A DNA stretch of 64,000 bases from Bradyrhizobium diazoefficiens USDA 110 (GTDB taxonomy: Bacteria > Pseudomonadota > Alphaproteobacteria > Rhizobiales > Xanthobacteraceae), in the NCBI RefSeq assembly GCF_000011365.1, contig NC_004463.1, forward strand, positions 3,644,001 to 3,708,000, read 5' to 3'. The position numbers were made by a program, and so were the translations under genes. The notes under the pieces are model-generated. The model was given only the letters and a program-made list of their open reading frames with translations. It ran no database searches and was not told the origin of the DNA. Within the stretch, counting starts at the first letter, position 1. Each line of letters opens with the position of its first letter. This document shows positions 26,819 through 35,183 of this stretch, piece by piece.

Positions 26819-27831
26819 GGCAGCCGGTCCGCCAGCGGAACGCTCTGGATGAAGCTTGCATCATACGCGGCGGCAAGATCCAGCGGCTTGGAAATGACGC
26901 CGTACTTCAGGAAGAAGTCGTGGGCGGTCTTGACCGCGTCGGCATCGATCCAGAACATGCCGTTCTTCGCCGCCGTGCCTGCGGTCATCAGGCGCTTTAC
27001 CTCGGTGAGCATGAACTCCTGCTGCGCGCGGTCGAGCGTCGGAGCCGCGGCCATCACGGTATCGACGGCACCCTTGGGGTCTGCGAAGGCGTCCTTCCAG
27101 CCTTTGAGAGAAGCGCGCAGGAACGCCTTGACCAGCTCCGGCTTCTCCTTGGCGGTCGCCTCGGCCACGATCAGCGTGTCGCGCGGGAAGGTGATGCCGT
27201 AGTCCTCGGCGACGAAGGTCTTCAAACTGTCCTTCGGCATGCGCGACTGGATGGTGTAGAACTCGTTGTAATAGGTCGCCGTGACCACATCGACGCTGCC
27301 GTCGACGAAGGGCGTCACCGAAACCTGCTGCGGCTGGATCTTCAACTCATCCGGCTTGATGCCTTCCTTGGCCAGCATGCCGTTCAGCACATGGTTGGCG
27401 CCGGTAAACCAGGTGGTGACGGTCTTGCCCTTGAAATCCTGGATCGTCTTCACCGGCCCGTCCTTGCGGGTGACGAAGATGAACGGGGTGATCTGGTGCG
27501 ACACGCCGATGCAGACGATCGGCAGTCCCTTGTCGCGCGCCGCGAAGACGCTGTCGGTGCCGCCGGAGAGGCCGAACGTGTCGGCGCCGGTCGCGACCAA
27601 GTTTTCGGTGAGCAGGTTGGGTCCGCCGGGATTGATGGTGAGGTCGATGCCCTCGGCCTTGTAGTAGCCCTTGGCCGCCGCAACGTAGAAGCCGGCGAAC
27701 TGCGCCTGCGGCAGCCATTTCAAGCGCAGGCTGGCCTTCTGCAATTCGGCGGCGGGCGCGGCCGTGACAAGCGAGCCGGTCGCCAGTGCGATGGCGGAGA
27801 GGACGGAGAGGGCGTGGCGTCGGCTCAACAT
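26815..27831 (-). CDS. ABC substrate-binding protein, NMT1/THI5-like
   Basis: A 338-residue periplasmic protein with a signal peptide ending about residue 28 (TAAPAAE). The mature start LRLKWLPQAQFAGFYVAAAKG and EGIDLTINPGGP match the ThiY/THI5/RibY group, whose members bind pyrimidine or flavin precursors. It delivers ligand to the two permeases downstream. ATG 27831 with GGAG upstream is preferred over TTG 27837. The family match makes a heterocyclic ligand plausible, but taurine-like ligands also occur in the wider family. Confidence 0.9.
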   Translation of the reverse strand: MLSRRHALSVLSAIALATGSLVTAAPAAELQKASLRLKWLPQAQFAGFYVAAAKGYYKAEGIDLTINPGGPNLLTENLVATGADTFGLSGGTDSVFAARDKGLPIVCIGVSHQITPFIFVTRKDGPVKTIQDFKGKTVTTWFTGANHVLNGMLAKEGIKPDELKIQPQQVSVTPFVDGSVDVVTATYYNEFYTIQSRMPKDSLKTFVAEDYGITFPRDTLIVAEATAKEKPELVKAFLRASLKGWKDAFADPKGAVDTVMAAAPTLDRAQQEFMLTEVKRLMTAGTAAKNGMFWIDADAVKTAHDFFLKYGVISKPLDLAAAYDASFIQSVPLADRLP

Positions 27832-27853
27832 GGTCAAACTCCAGGCGGTGAAA

Positions 27854-28645
27854 TCAATGGCGGTAGGACGGATCGGTGCGGTCGAGCTGGCGCATCAGCG
27901 CCGGCCATTCGCGTTCGCCGGGCACGAGGATGTCGCCCTGCAATTCCCAGAACTGGCGCGCTGCTTTCTCGCAGACCTCGTGCGGCGGCATCACCAGCTT
28001 GGCGCCGGCTGCGGCCGCCGCCTGCATCTGGAGCTGGATCCGCGCGGCGCGTTCGAAATAATACAGCAGCATGAAGGCCTCGCCCGGCGTCCGTCCGACG
28101 GTGAGGATGCCGTGATTGCGCATCAGCATCACCTTGTGCGGGCCGAGGTCGCGCACCAGGCGAACCTGCTCGTCGAGGTCGATGGCGACGCCTTCGTAGT
28201 CGTGAAAGGCCTGGCGGTCGTAGAAGCGCATCGCGAACTGGCTGAGCGGCAACAGGCCTTTCTCTTGCCCTGAGACCGCGACGCTCGCGTCGGAATGGGT
28301 GTGCAGCACGCAGGCCGCGTCGTGGTTCGCGGTGTGGATCGCGGCATGGATGACGAAGGCCGCGACGTTGACCGCCTGCGGCGTGTCGTCGAGCTTGTTG
28401 CCCTTGGTGTCGATCTTGACCAGGCTCGATGCCGTGATCTCGTCGAACAGCAGGCCGTAGGGATTGATGAGGAACTGGTCCTCGTGGCCGGGCACGCGCA
28501 AGGAGATGTGGTTGTAGATCAGGTCGTCCATCCCGAGCTTGGCGACCATGCGATAGCAGGCCGCGAGCTTGACCCGGGCATCCCACTCGGCCGGTTCGAT
28601 GCCGCGCGGCGCGGCTTGCGGCTCTCTCGCTGACATCGCATTCAC
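27854..28645 (-). CDS. Class II aldolase/adducin family protein
   Basis: A 263-residue class II aldolase-fold protein. The Zn-binding histidines are visible in VLHTHSDASVAV (HxH), and the later metal histidine is in MLMRNHGILTVG. These enzymes cleave or epimerise hydroxyl-bearing substrates via a metal enediolate. The GTG at 28645 has AGGAGA upstream and overlaps the ATPase stop. ATG 28636 is an alternative. Its position inside the importer operon says it acts on the imported compound or its oxidation product. Confidence 0.88.
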   Translation of the reverse strand: MNAMSAREPQAAPRGIEPAEWDARVKLAACYRMVAKLGMDDLIYNHISLRVPGHEDQFLINPYGLLFDEITASSLVKIDTKGNKLDDTPQAVNVAAFVIHAAIHTANHDAACVLHTHSDASVAVSGQEKGLLPLSQFAMRFYDRQAFHDYEGVAIDLDEQVRLVRDLGPHKVMLMRNHGILTVGRTPGEAFMLLYYFERAARIQLQMQAAAAAGAKLVMPPHEVCEKAARQFWELQGDILVPGEREWPALMRQLDRTDPSYRH

Positions 28646-29505
28646 GGCGTCTTCTCCTGCGCGATGGAGGATTGGAACGACTTCATGCTTTCCTCCTCGA
28701 TCGCATCGAGCAGCGTGCGCTTGAGGCGCACGAATTCGGGGGAGGTGACGATTTCGGGCCGGCGCGGGCGGGGCAGGTCGACGACCTGTTCGAGCTTCAC
28801 CGAGCCGGGACGCGCGGTCATCACCAGCACGCGGTCGCCGAGGAAGATCGCCTCGTCGACGTCATGGGTGATGAAGAGAATGGTGCGGCGGTATTTCTGC
28901 CAGACGTCGAGCAGCCAGCGCTGCATCATCGCCCGCGTCAGCGCATCGAGCGCGCCGAACGGCTCGTCCAGCAGCATCAGGTCGCGTTCGAACAGGAAGG
29001 TGCGCATCAGGGCGACGCGCTGGCGCATGCCGCCCGACAATTGGTTGGGATATTGCTTCTCGAAGCCGGCGAGCCCGAACTCGGGCAGCATCTTCAGCGC
29101 CTTTGCGCGCGCCTGCTCGCGCGGCATGCCCTCGACCTCGAGCGCGAGGATGGCGTTGTCGACGACATTGCGCCAGGGAAACAGCAGGTCGCGCTGCGGC
29201 ATGAAGGAGACGCGGCCGAGCAGGTCGGCGGCGTGGCAGCTCTTGCCTTCGAAGCGCAGGATGCCGCCGGCGTCGGGCTCTTCCAGGCCGGCGACAATAT
29301 TAAAGAGGGTGCTCTTGCCGCAGCCGCTCGGGCCGACGACGGTGACGAACTCGCCGGGGGCGACGCTCGCCTGAAGTCCGGACAGTGCCGCAACGGAGCC
29401 GAAGGTCTTGTCGATCGCGCGCAGCTCGAGCAGCGGCCCAGGCTTCGGGTGAGCCTGAGGGGCCTCGATGGCCGGTCCGGGATCGGGGAGGCGGGCAGCC
29501 TGCAC
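28642..29505 (-). CDS. ABC transporter ATP-binding protein, NitT/TauT type
   Basis: A 287-residue ATPase with Walker A GPSGCGKST (about 61-69), Q-loop SFMPQRDLLFPW, signature LSGGMRQRVALMRTF, and Walker B LMLLDEPFGALD. It begins with GTG at 29505, seven bases after AAGGA. It is the first gene of a six-gene leftward operon (ATPase, aldolase, binding protein, two permeases, monooxygenase). A perfect sigma-54 promoter match and a TTGTATA box lie just upstream. Confidence 0.92.
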   Translation of the reverse strand: MQAARLPDPGPAIEAPQAHPKPGPLLELRAIDKTFGSVAALSGLQASVAPGEFVTVVGPSGCGKSTLFNIVAGLEEPDAGGILRFEGKSCHAADLLGRVSFMPQRDLLFPWRNVVDNAILALEVEGMPREQARAKALKMLPEFGLAGFEKQYPNQLSGGMRQRVALMRTFLFERDLMLLDEPFGALDALTRAMMQRWLLDVWQKYRRTILFITHDVDEAIFLGDRVLVMTARPGSVKLEQVVDLPRPRRPEIVTSPEFVRLKRTLLDAIEEESMKSFQSSIAQEKTP

Positions 29506-29515
29506 CGGGATGTCC

Positions 29516-29522
29516 TTGTATA
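29516..29522. promoter_or_regulatory. TTGTATA box, possible GntR site in the leader of the ABC operon
   Basis: TTGTATA lies 11 bases upstream of the GTG start of the leftward operon and overlaps the region of its ribosome site. The same heptamer occurs before the GntR gene (29701) and before the SDR operon (30482). FCD-type GntR proteins typically bind TTGTATACAA-like sites, so this may be a repressor site for the adjacent GntR product. Confidence 0.45.
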
Positions 29523-29570
29523 ATGGCGGCGGCCATTCGCATACGAAAGCGGACCGCGTCGAAATCTCTT

Positions 29571-29586
29571 AGCAACTCGTGTGCCA
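29571..29586 (-). promoter_or_regulatory. Sigma-54 promoter, perfect consensus match
   Basis: On the minus strand the site reads TGGCACACGAGTTGCT, agreeing with TGGCACRNNNNTTGCW at every specified base. Transcription would start near 29560 and give a leader of about 55 bases before the GTG at 29505, covering the TTGTATA box. This is the strongest sigma-54 match in the window. Confidence 0.75.
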
Positions 29587-29599
29587 GTGCGATTTCGCG

Positions 29600-29621
29600 G
29601 CAAATCAGGCATAAGATTTGC
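29600..29621. promoter_or_regulatory. 7-8-7 inverted repeat in the GntR/ABC divergent gap
   Basis: GCAAATC and GATTTGC form perfect seven-base arms around AGGCATAA. The element lies upstream of the leftward sigma-54 promoter and about 110 bases before the GntR start. A weak rightward sigma-54-like sequence (29607-29622, GG and GC spaced correctly, three mismatches) overlaps it. It may be an activator or regulator site; the binding protein is unknown. Confidence 0.35.
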
Positions 29622-29700
29622 GAGTTGGCAGGTGGATATCCCGGAGATGCACGCGTCTCCGCCAGAAAATCGGCCGGCTCACTGGAAGGTTGGTGCCATT

Positions 29701-29713
29701 TTGTATACGTATA
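29701..29713. promoter_or_regulatory. TTGTATA box overlapping a 10-base palindrome before GntR
   Basis: TTGTATA starts at 29701 and runs into TATACGTATA (29704-29713), a perfect palindrome, 17 bases before the GntR start codon. Position and symmetry suggest autoregulation by the GntR protein encoded next. Confidence 0.5.
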
Positions 29714-29729
29714 TCGATATCGGAGAAAC

Positions 29730-30446
29730 ATGATGGCGGATATTGGTGCACATGCCGGAGGCAGGCGCGTGAAAAATGGGCACGAAACCCTGGCGGCGGG
29801 CCCCGGCATGACGCTCGCCGAGAGCCTGCGCCAGAAGCTCGAAGGGGCGATCGCGGCGGGGCATCTCGAGCCGGGCAGCCGGCTCGACGAGCAGGAGATC
29901 GCCCAGCGCTTCGGCGTCTCGCGCACGCCGGTGCGGGAGGCATTCCGTCTGATGGCCGCCAACAATCTGGTCGAACTGCGCGGCCGGCAAGGGGCGACGG
30001 TCCGCAGCATCAAGGCGCAGGCGCTGATCGAGATGTTCCAGGTCATGGCGGAGCTGGAAGGGCTCTGCGCGCGGCTCGCCGCGCGGCGCGTCTCCCAGGC
30101 CTGGGGGACTGAAATTGGCGAGATTCACCAGCGGCTTGTGGCGGCAGGTGAAACCGGCGACATCGATGTCTTCTACGACATCAACCAGGAATTTCACGAG
30201 GCGATCTATGAGGCCTCGCGCAACGCCTTCCTGGCCGAGCAGACCCGCAAGCTGCGCAACCAGGTGGCGGCGTATCGCCGCCGGGTGACGCGCATGCCGA
30301 ACCGGATTGCCGACACCGTTCGCGAGCATGAGGCGATCATGCAGGCGATCCTGGCCCACGATCCCGAGCGGGCGCACAGCGCCATGCGGGACCACGTCAA
30401 CCTGCTCGGCGACAACCTTCTGGACTTCCTCGCCGCCTTCGAATGA
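29730..30446 (+). CDS. GntR family transcriptional regulator with FCD domain
   Basis: A 238-residue regulator. The winged helix (about residues 30-95, RFGVSRTPVREAFRLMAANNLVEL with its preceding helices) is followed by an FCD domain with metal/ligand histidines (EFHEAIYEAS, EHEAIMQAIL, MRDHVNLL). It lies between the leftward THI5-type ABC/monooxygenase operon and the rightward SDR/carbamoylase operon. All three upstream regions share a TTGTATA box, so it probably co-ordinates both. CGGAGA supports ATG 29730; ATG 29733 is possible. Confidence 0.9.
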   Translation: MMADIGAHAGGRRVKNGHETLAAGPGMTLAESLRQKLEGAIAAGHLEPGSRLDEQEIAQRFGVSRTPVREAFRLMAANNLVELRGRQGATVRSIKAQALIEMFQVMAELEGLCARLAARRVSQAWGTEIGEIHQRLVAAGETGDIDVFYDINQEFHEAIYEASRNAFLAEQTRKLRNQVAAYRRRVTRMPNRIADTVREHEAIMQAILAHDPERAHSAMRDHVNLLGDNLLDFLAAFE

Positions 30447-30460
30447 CCCCTCGGGTCGCT

Positions 30461-30476
30461 TGGTATGCAAATTGCT
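30461..30476 (+). promoter_or_regulatory. Sigma-54-like promoter for the SDR/carbamoylase operon
   Basis: TGGTATGCAAATTGCT keeps the GG and GC pairs at the right spacing and the TTGCT -12 element, but has T for C at two positions of the -24 element. Transcription would begin near 30488, 27 bases before the GTG start of the SDR gene. The -12 half is inside the inverted repeat at 30465-30500, so a bound repressor would block it. Confidence 0.5.
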
Positions 30477-30500
30477 AGACCTTGTATATCTAGCTTGCAT
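30465..30500. promoter_or_regulatory. Interrupted inverted repeat with TTGTATA centre, probable GntR operator
   Basis: The left arm is ATGCAA (30465-30470) plus GCTAGA (30474-30479). The right arm is TCTAGC (30489-30494) plus TTGCAT (30495-30500). Both half-arms pair perfectly around CCTTGTATA. The element covers the sigma-54-like -12 region and predicted start of transcription and ends 14 bases before the SDR start codon, a classic repressor position. Confidence 0.65.
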
Positions 30501-30514
30501 CCTGGAGACCCGGA

Positions 30515-31294
30515 GTGGACCTGAAGCTGACGAACAAGACCGCCCTGATCACCGGCGCGTCGAAAGGAATTGGACTTGCGGTGGCCGAGCTCTTCGCCGC
30601 GGAGGGCTGTCACCTGCATCTGGCCGCCCGCAATGGCGAGGCGATGCTCCAGGCCAAGCGTGATCTGGAAGCCCGCTTTGGCGTGAAGATCACCATCCAC
30701 GCGCTCGACCTGTCGAGCACGGCCGCGATGGAGAAGCTCGCGGCCGAGGTCGGCGACATTGACATCCTCGTCAACAATGCCGGCGACATCCCGGCCGGCT
30801 CGCTGGAAATCCTCGATGATGCCGCCTGGCGGCGCGGCTTCGATCTCAAGGTGTTCGGCTACATCACGCTGTCGCGTCTTTATTATCCGCGCATGAAGGG
30901 CAAGGACGGCGTCATCATCAACATCATCGGCAATTCCGGCGAGAACTGGGACGCGAGCTACATCGCCGGCTCGACCGGCAACGCGGCGCTGATGTCCTTC
31001 ACCAAGGCGCTCGGCGGCCGCAGCCTCGATCACGGCGTGCGCGTCGTCGCGGTCAATCCGGGGCCGGTTGCCACCGACCGCATGCTCAAGATCATGAAGC
31101 GCAAGGCGATCGACATGCTCGGCGACGAAAGCCGCTGGGAGGAGCTGTTCGACAAATATCCCGGCAAGCGCCCCGCGACGTCGGAGGAGGTCGCCGATCT
31201 CGTCGCCTTCCTGTCCTCGCCGAGGTCCGGCTACATCACCGGCACGGTGGTGACGATCGACGGCGGCATCGCCGCGCGCGGCTCGGTGATCTGA
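30515..31294 (+). CDS. SDR-fold oxidoreductase lacking the YxxxK catalytic pair
   Basis: A 259-residue short-chain dehydrogenase fold. The cofactor motif TGASKGIG (13-20) and NNAG (87-90) are intact, and a serine occurs at 141. Where the catalytic YxxxK should stand, the sequence is AGSTGNAALMSFTKAL, putting Gly152 and Asn156 at the Tyr and Lys positions. The other SDR in the window (48627) has a normal YIAAK. The protein binds NAD(P) but may catalyse an atypical reaction or none. It starts with GTG and heads a six-gene operon. Confidence 0.85.
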   Translation: MDLKLTNKTALITGASKGIGLAVAELFAAEGCHLHLAARNGEAMLQAKRDLEARFGVKITIHALDLSSTAAMEKLAAEVGDIDILVNNAGDIPAGSLEILDDAAWRRGFDLKVFGYITLSRLYYPRMKGKDGVIINIIGNSGENWDASYIAGSTGNAALMSFTKALGGRSLDHGVRVVAVNPGPVATDRMLKIMKRKAIDMLGDESRWEELFDKYPGKRPATSEEVADLVAFLSSPRSGYITGTVVTIDGGIAARGSVI

Positions 31295-31301
31295 GGCCTC
31301 G

Positions 31302-32447
31302 ATGTCGAAGCCTCAATCCGCGGCACTGGTCCGCAACCGCTATTTCGACGAGCTCTCGGCGACGCCGGGGCTCTACTGGCTCGGGCAGAACACCAACCAT
31401 ATCGAGAGCCACCCCGCCGTGCGCGAGGCGATGCTGCGCTCGATCGAGGCTGGCGAGTTCAATGCCTATGCCCCGCCGCTCGGCTTCGAGGCGCTGCGTG
31501 CCGCGATCGTCGCCGACCTCGGTGTGCCCGGCGCAGAGGCGCTGGTGACCGAGGGCGGCGTCAACGCGCTGGCGATGATCTGCCGTGCGCGCTGCAAGCC
31601 CGGAACGACGCTGGTGACGACCGATCCGACCTGGAAATGGCCGTGCCTGTTCGCGCGCCAGCAGGGCGCCGAAGTGATCGAAATTCCGATCTACGATCCG
31701 GCCTGCAACTACCGCCTGACGCCCGAGGCGTTGAAGGCGAATGTCGACGAGCGCACCGCGATCATCTATCTCGTCGATCCCAACAATCCGCTCGGCATTC
31801 GCTACACCCGCGAGGAGATCGAGAGCTTCGCGGCGATCGCGCGCGATTGGGGCGCGCTGCTGGTGCACGACTGCACCTACCGCGATTTCGCCGACGGCCA
31901 CACCCCGTCGCTCCACGTGGCGCCGCAAGGCTCGGTCGTCTCGACCAGCTTTTCGAAATGGCTCGGGCTTGCCGGCCTGCGGATCGGCGCTCTGGTCGCC
32001 GCGCCGGACCTGTTCGAGGAACTGGCGCTGACATCCACGAGCGTGCTCGGTGCGAGCGTGATCGCCCAGCGTGCGGCGCAGGCGGGACTTTCCGTCAAGG
32101 CTGAGTGGATGAAGAAGGTCCGCAGCACCGACCGGTCCAACAAGGCGATGATCCAGGAGGCGGCGGCCGCGATCGAAGGGCTGGCGCTGCCGATCATGCC
32201 CTCGCACGGAAACTTTCTGGTGCTGGAGACCATCGCAGCGGGCATCCGTCCCGAGGCGCTGGTCGAGTGCTATCGCCGCCAGGGCATCATGATCCGCCAG
32301 GGCACGTATCATACGCAGCGCTTCGGCGACCGCTTCGTCAAGATCAGCACCTCCGTGCCGCAGGCGTGGGTCGAAAAGCTCTGCACGCTGCTGCCGGACA
32401 TGGTTGCGCAGGCGCGCACGCTCAACGACCTGCCGCCGCAATTCTAG
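31302..32447 (+). CDS. PLP-dependent aminotransferase, fold type I class I/II
   Basis: A 381-residue aspartate-aminotransferase-fold enzyme. The conserved VDPNNPLG loop, the Asp/Tyr pair in LLVHDCTYRDF, and the PLP lysine in STSFSKWLGLAGLRIG are all visible. It would transfer an amino group from the pathway's amino acid product to a 2-oxo acid, or act as a lyase. It begins seven bases after the SDR gene, and the alpha/beta hydrolase follows directly. Confidence 0.9.
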   Translation: MSKPQSAALVRNRYFDELSATPGLYWLGQNTNHIESHPAVREAMLRSIEAGEFNAYAPPLGFEALRAAIVADLGVPGAEALVTEGGVNALAMICRARCKPGTTLVTTDPTWKWPCLFARQQGAEVIEIPIYDPACNYRLTPEALKANVDERTAIIYLVDPNNPLGIRYTREEIESFAAIARDWGALLVHDCTYRDFADGHTPSLHVAPQGSVVSTSFSKWLGLAGLRIGALVAAPDLFEELALTSTSVLGASVIAQRAAQAGLSVKAEWMKKVRSTDRSNKAMIQEAAAAIEGLALPIMPSHGNFLVLETIAAGIRPEALVECYRRQGIMIRQGTYHTQRFGDRFVKISTSVPQAWVEKLCTLLPDMVAQARTLNDLPPQF

Positions 32448-32458
32448 GGAATATGCCG

Positions 32459-33340
32459 ATGACGATGATCACCACCAAAGACGGTGTGAAGCTCCATGTG
32501 GAAGAGGCGGGCGCGGGCACGCCGATCCTCTTCATCCATGAATTCGGCGGCAATCACGAAAGCTGGGAGCCGCAGCTGCGCTATTTCAGCCGGCGCCATC
32601 GCTGCATCACCTACGCCGCGCGCGGCTATCCGCCGTCGGATGTGCCCGACAGCGTGGAAGCCTATTCGCAGGCGATTGCCGCGGACGATGCGGTCGCCGT
32701 GCTCGACGCGCTCCGAATCGAGAAGGCGCACATCGTCGGCCTGTCGATGGGCGGTTTCTGTACGGTGCATTTCGGCCTGCGCACGCCGGAGCGTGCCTTG
32801 TCGCTCACGGTGGCCGGCGCAGGCTATGGCTGCGAGAAGGAGTTCGAAGAATATTTTCGCGGCGTCTCGCTCGAAGTTGCCGACAATTTCGAGAAGCAGG
32901 GCGCCAAGGAATTTTCGAAGATCTACGCGCTCGGCGCGAGCCGGGTGCAGTTCCAGAACAAGGATCCGCGCGGCTGGAAGGAATTCGCCGATTGCCTTGC
33001 TACCCATTCCGATCGCGGCGCCGCCAACACCATGCGCGGGGTCCAGGCACGGCGGCCGTCCTTCTACGATCTCGAAGACGGCCTGAAGAAGATGATGGTG
33101 CCGACGCTGGTCGTCGTCGGTGACGAGGACGATCATTGTCTCCAGCCCGGCATCTTCCTGAAGAAGACCATTCCGGCCTGCGGTCTCTCGGTCTTCCCCA
33201 AGACCGGCCACACGCTCAATCTCGAGGAGCCGGCGGCGTTCAACGCGCTGCTTGCCGAGTTCATCGCCCAGGTCGAGGCCGGGCGCTGGCTGCCGCGCGA
33301 TCCGCGCGCGCTGCCGGGCCAGATCATGCGCACGAAGTAG
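32459..33340 (+). CDS. Alpha/beta hydrolase
   Basis: A 293-residue alpha/beta hydrolase. The oxyanion region is FIHEFGGNHESW, the nucleophile elbow is GLSMGG, and the acid and base are probably the Asp in VVGDEDDHC and the His in TGHTLNLEEP. It could hydrolyse an ester, lactone or carbamate, as RutD is proposed to do in pyrimidine degradation. AGGGA lies eight bases before ATG 32459; ATG 32453 is an alternative six bases earlier. Confidence 0.88.
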   Translation: MTMITTKDGVKLHVEEAGAGTPILFIHEFGGNHESWEPQLRYFSRRHRCITYAARGYPPSDVPDSVEAYSQAIAADDAVAVLDALRIEKAHIVGLSMGGFCTVHFGLRTPERALSLTVAGAGYGCEKEFEEYFRGVSLEVADNFEKQGAKEFSKIYALGASRVQFQNKDPRGWKEFADCLATHSDRGAANTMRGVQARRPSFYDLEDGLKKMMVPTLVVVGDEDDHCLQPGIFLKKTIPACGLSVFPKTGHTLNLEEPAAFNALLAEFIAQVEAGRWLPRDPRALPGQIMRTK

Positions 33341-33344
33341 GTCG

Positions 33345-34598
33345 ATGGGATCGAGCACCTTGATCAACGCCGATCGGCTCTGGACGCGCCTGATGGCGCT
33401 CGCCGAGATCGGCGCGACGCCGGCCGGCGGGGTCAACCGCCAGGCGCTGAGTGACGGCGAGATTGCCGCCTGGCGCCGTGTTATCGGCTGGGCGCGCGAG
33501 GCGGGCTTGACGCCGTCGACGGATGCCGCGGGAAACCTGTTCCTGACGCTGGCCGGGCGCGATCGCGCCGCGTCGCCGGTTCTGCTCGGCAGTCATCTCG
33601 ACAGCCAGCCGACCGGCGGGAAATTCGACGGCGCGGCCGGTGTCATGGCGGCGTTAGAGGCGGCGGTCTCGCTCGCCGAGCAAAGTGACAGGCCGGCACG
33701 CGATGTCATCGTCGTCGCCTGGATGAACGAGGAAGGCTCGCGCTTCGCCCCGGGCATGATGGGTTCGGAGGCCTTTACCGGCGAACGCAACATGGATGCG
33801 ATCCGCGCCGCGCGCGATGCCGACGGCATCAGCGTCGGCGAAGCGCTCGACCGCCTCCACCAGGCTTTGCCTGATGTGCCGCACAGGCCACTCGGCTTCG
33901 CGGCCGGAGCGTATCTCGAATTGCACATCGAGCAGGGACCATTGCTCGAGGCAGCCGACTGCGCGATTGGAGTCGTCACGGGCATCCAGGGCAAGAAGAC
34001 GTTTCAGGTGGTGGTCGAGGGCGCCGAAGGACACGCCGGCACGCTGGCGCAGCAGGAGAGGCGGGATGCGCTCGCGGCCTTTGCGCGGATGGCGTCGGCG
34101 CTCCATGCCGAGATCGGCACGGTCGATGCCGACATCAAGTTCACCATCGGCCGCGTTGCCGTGGTTCCGAACGCGCCGTCGGTGGTGCCTTCGCGCGTCA
34201 GCTTCAGCATCGATCTGCGTCATCCTGATAATGCGGTGCTCGATGCCGCGGGCGCGCGCATCGCGGCTCTTTGCCAGCAGAACGCCGCACCGTGCGCGGT
34301 CACGGTGACACCGCTCGTCGATGCGCCGTCAAACGCCTTCGATCCGCGCCTGCGGGCAAGCATCGCAGAAGCGGCGCGCGCGCAGGGGCATTCCGCCATG
34401 GAGATCCTCTCCGCCGCCGGTCACGACGCCCGCCATCTTGCCAAGATCTGTCCCGCCGCGATGATCTTCATCCCGTGCCGCGACGGCGCAAGCCATGTCG
34501 AGCACGAATGGGCTGAGCCCGATCATGTTGCCGCCGGCGCCTCCGTGCTGGCCCAGGTGCTGCGCGAGCTGGCGTTTGCGCCTGGCATTGCGGTGTGA
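33345..34598 (+). CDS. N-carbamoyl-L-amino acid hydrolase / beta-ureidopropionase family (M20)
   Basis: A 417-residue metal-dependent amidohydrolase that removes the carbamoyl group from N-carbamoyl amino acids, giving amino acid, CO2 and ammonia. Metal ligands are in GSHLDSQPTGGKFDG, MNEEGSRF and LHIEQGPLLE, and a late histidine in SHVEHEWAE. The dimerisation domain lies about 210-325. The ATG at 33345 gives the family's usual length. It is the likely nitrogen-releasing step of the operon. Allantoate-type ureides are an alternative substrate. Confidence 0.92.
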   Translation: MGSSTLINADRLWTRLMALAEIGATPAGGVNRQALSDGEIAAWRRVIGWAREAGLTPSTDAAGNLFLTLAGRDRAASPVLLGSHLDSQPTGGKFDGAAGVMAALEAAVSLAEQSDRPARDVIVVAWMNEEGSRFAPGMMGSEAFTGERNMDAIRAARDADGISVGEALDRLHQALPDVPHRPLGFAAGAYLELHIEQGPLLEAADCAIGVVTGIQGKKTFQVVVEGAEGHAGTLAQQERRDALAAFARMASALHAEIGTVDADIKFTIGRVAVVPNAPSVVPSRVSFSIDLRHPDNAVLDAAGARIAALCQQNAAPCAVTVTPLVDAPSNAFDPRLRASIAEAARAQGHSAMEILSAAGHDARHLAKICPAAMIFIPCRDGASHVEHEWAEPDHVAAGASVLAQVLRELAFAPGIAV

Positions 34599-34606
34599 GG
34601 ATGCGG

Positions 34607-35137
34607 ATGCAGGATGTGGCCCCACAGGACTACCGCGATGCGATGGCCTGTCTCGGCGCGGCCGTCAACATCGTGACCACAGACGGCAGCGCGGGGCGCG
34701 CCGGATTTACCGCATCCGCCATTTGCAGCGTTACCGACGATCCGCCGACGCTTCTGGTCTGCATCAACCGCGGCTCCTCTGCCTACTCCAGCGTGACGCG
34801 CAACGAGGTGGTGTGCGTCAACGTGCTCTCGGCCCGGCATGAGCCGCTGTCCCGGCTGTTCGGCGGCAAGGTGCCCGCCGACGAACGGTTTGCCGCGGCC
34901 GCGTGGTCGACGCTCGCAACCGGTGCGCCGGTGCTGGCCGACTGTTCCGCCGCGTTCGACTGCCGGATTGCCGATACCGTCAATGTCGGTACGCATGACG
35001 TGCTGTTCTGCCGCGTCGTGGCCCTGCAGAGATTCGGTTGCACCGACAATCTGATCTATTTCGGCCGCGCCTACCACACGGTCGGGGTGACCGATCCAGC
35101 CGAGGCTGGACCCGAATCCGCTCTTGACGCATCCTGA
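34607..35137 (+). CDS. rutF: RutF-like NADH:FMN reductase
   Basis: A 176-residue flavin reductase that matches Escherichia coli RutF in many segments (from memory): FRDAM-like YRDAMACLGAAVNIVTTDG, AGRAGFTASAICSVTD, PPTLLVCINRGS, EPLSRLFGGK, FDCRIADTVNVGTHDVLFC. RutF supplies FMNH2 to the pyrimidine monooxygenase RutA. No rutA, rutB or rutC is in the window, but an FMNH2-dependent monooxygenase lies in the divergent operon (23939-25243). GAGG supports ATG 34607; GTG 34595 and ATG 34601 are alternatives. Confidence 0.88.
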   Translation: MQDVAPQDYRDAMACLGAAVNIVTTDGSAGRAGFTASAICSVTDDPPTLLVCINRGSSAYSSVTRNEVVCVNVLSARHEPLSRLFGGKVPADERFAAAAWSTLATGAPVLADCSAAFDCRIADTVNVGTHDVLFCRVVALQRFGCTDNLIYFGRAYHTVGVTDPAEAGPESALDAS

Positions 35138-35183
35138 GGTGAGGCTGGCGATCGCCGGCCGTTCCAACAATCACCTCTGCGCG

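Noticed and set aside
25248..26876. A 542-codon minus-strand frame that looks like a fusion of both permeases
   Set aside because: The first part is antisense-like, arginine-rich sequence in the wrong frame. The real first permease reads in another frame from GTG 26818 and the second from ATG 26006.
29607..29622. A rightward sigma-54-like site before the GntR gene
   Set aside because: Spacing of GG and GC is right, but three consensus positions differ and it overlaps an inverted repeat that explains it as well; kept only as a remark.
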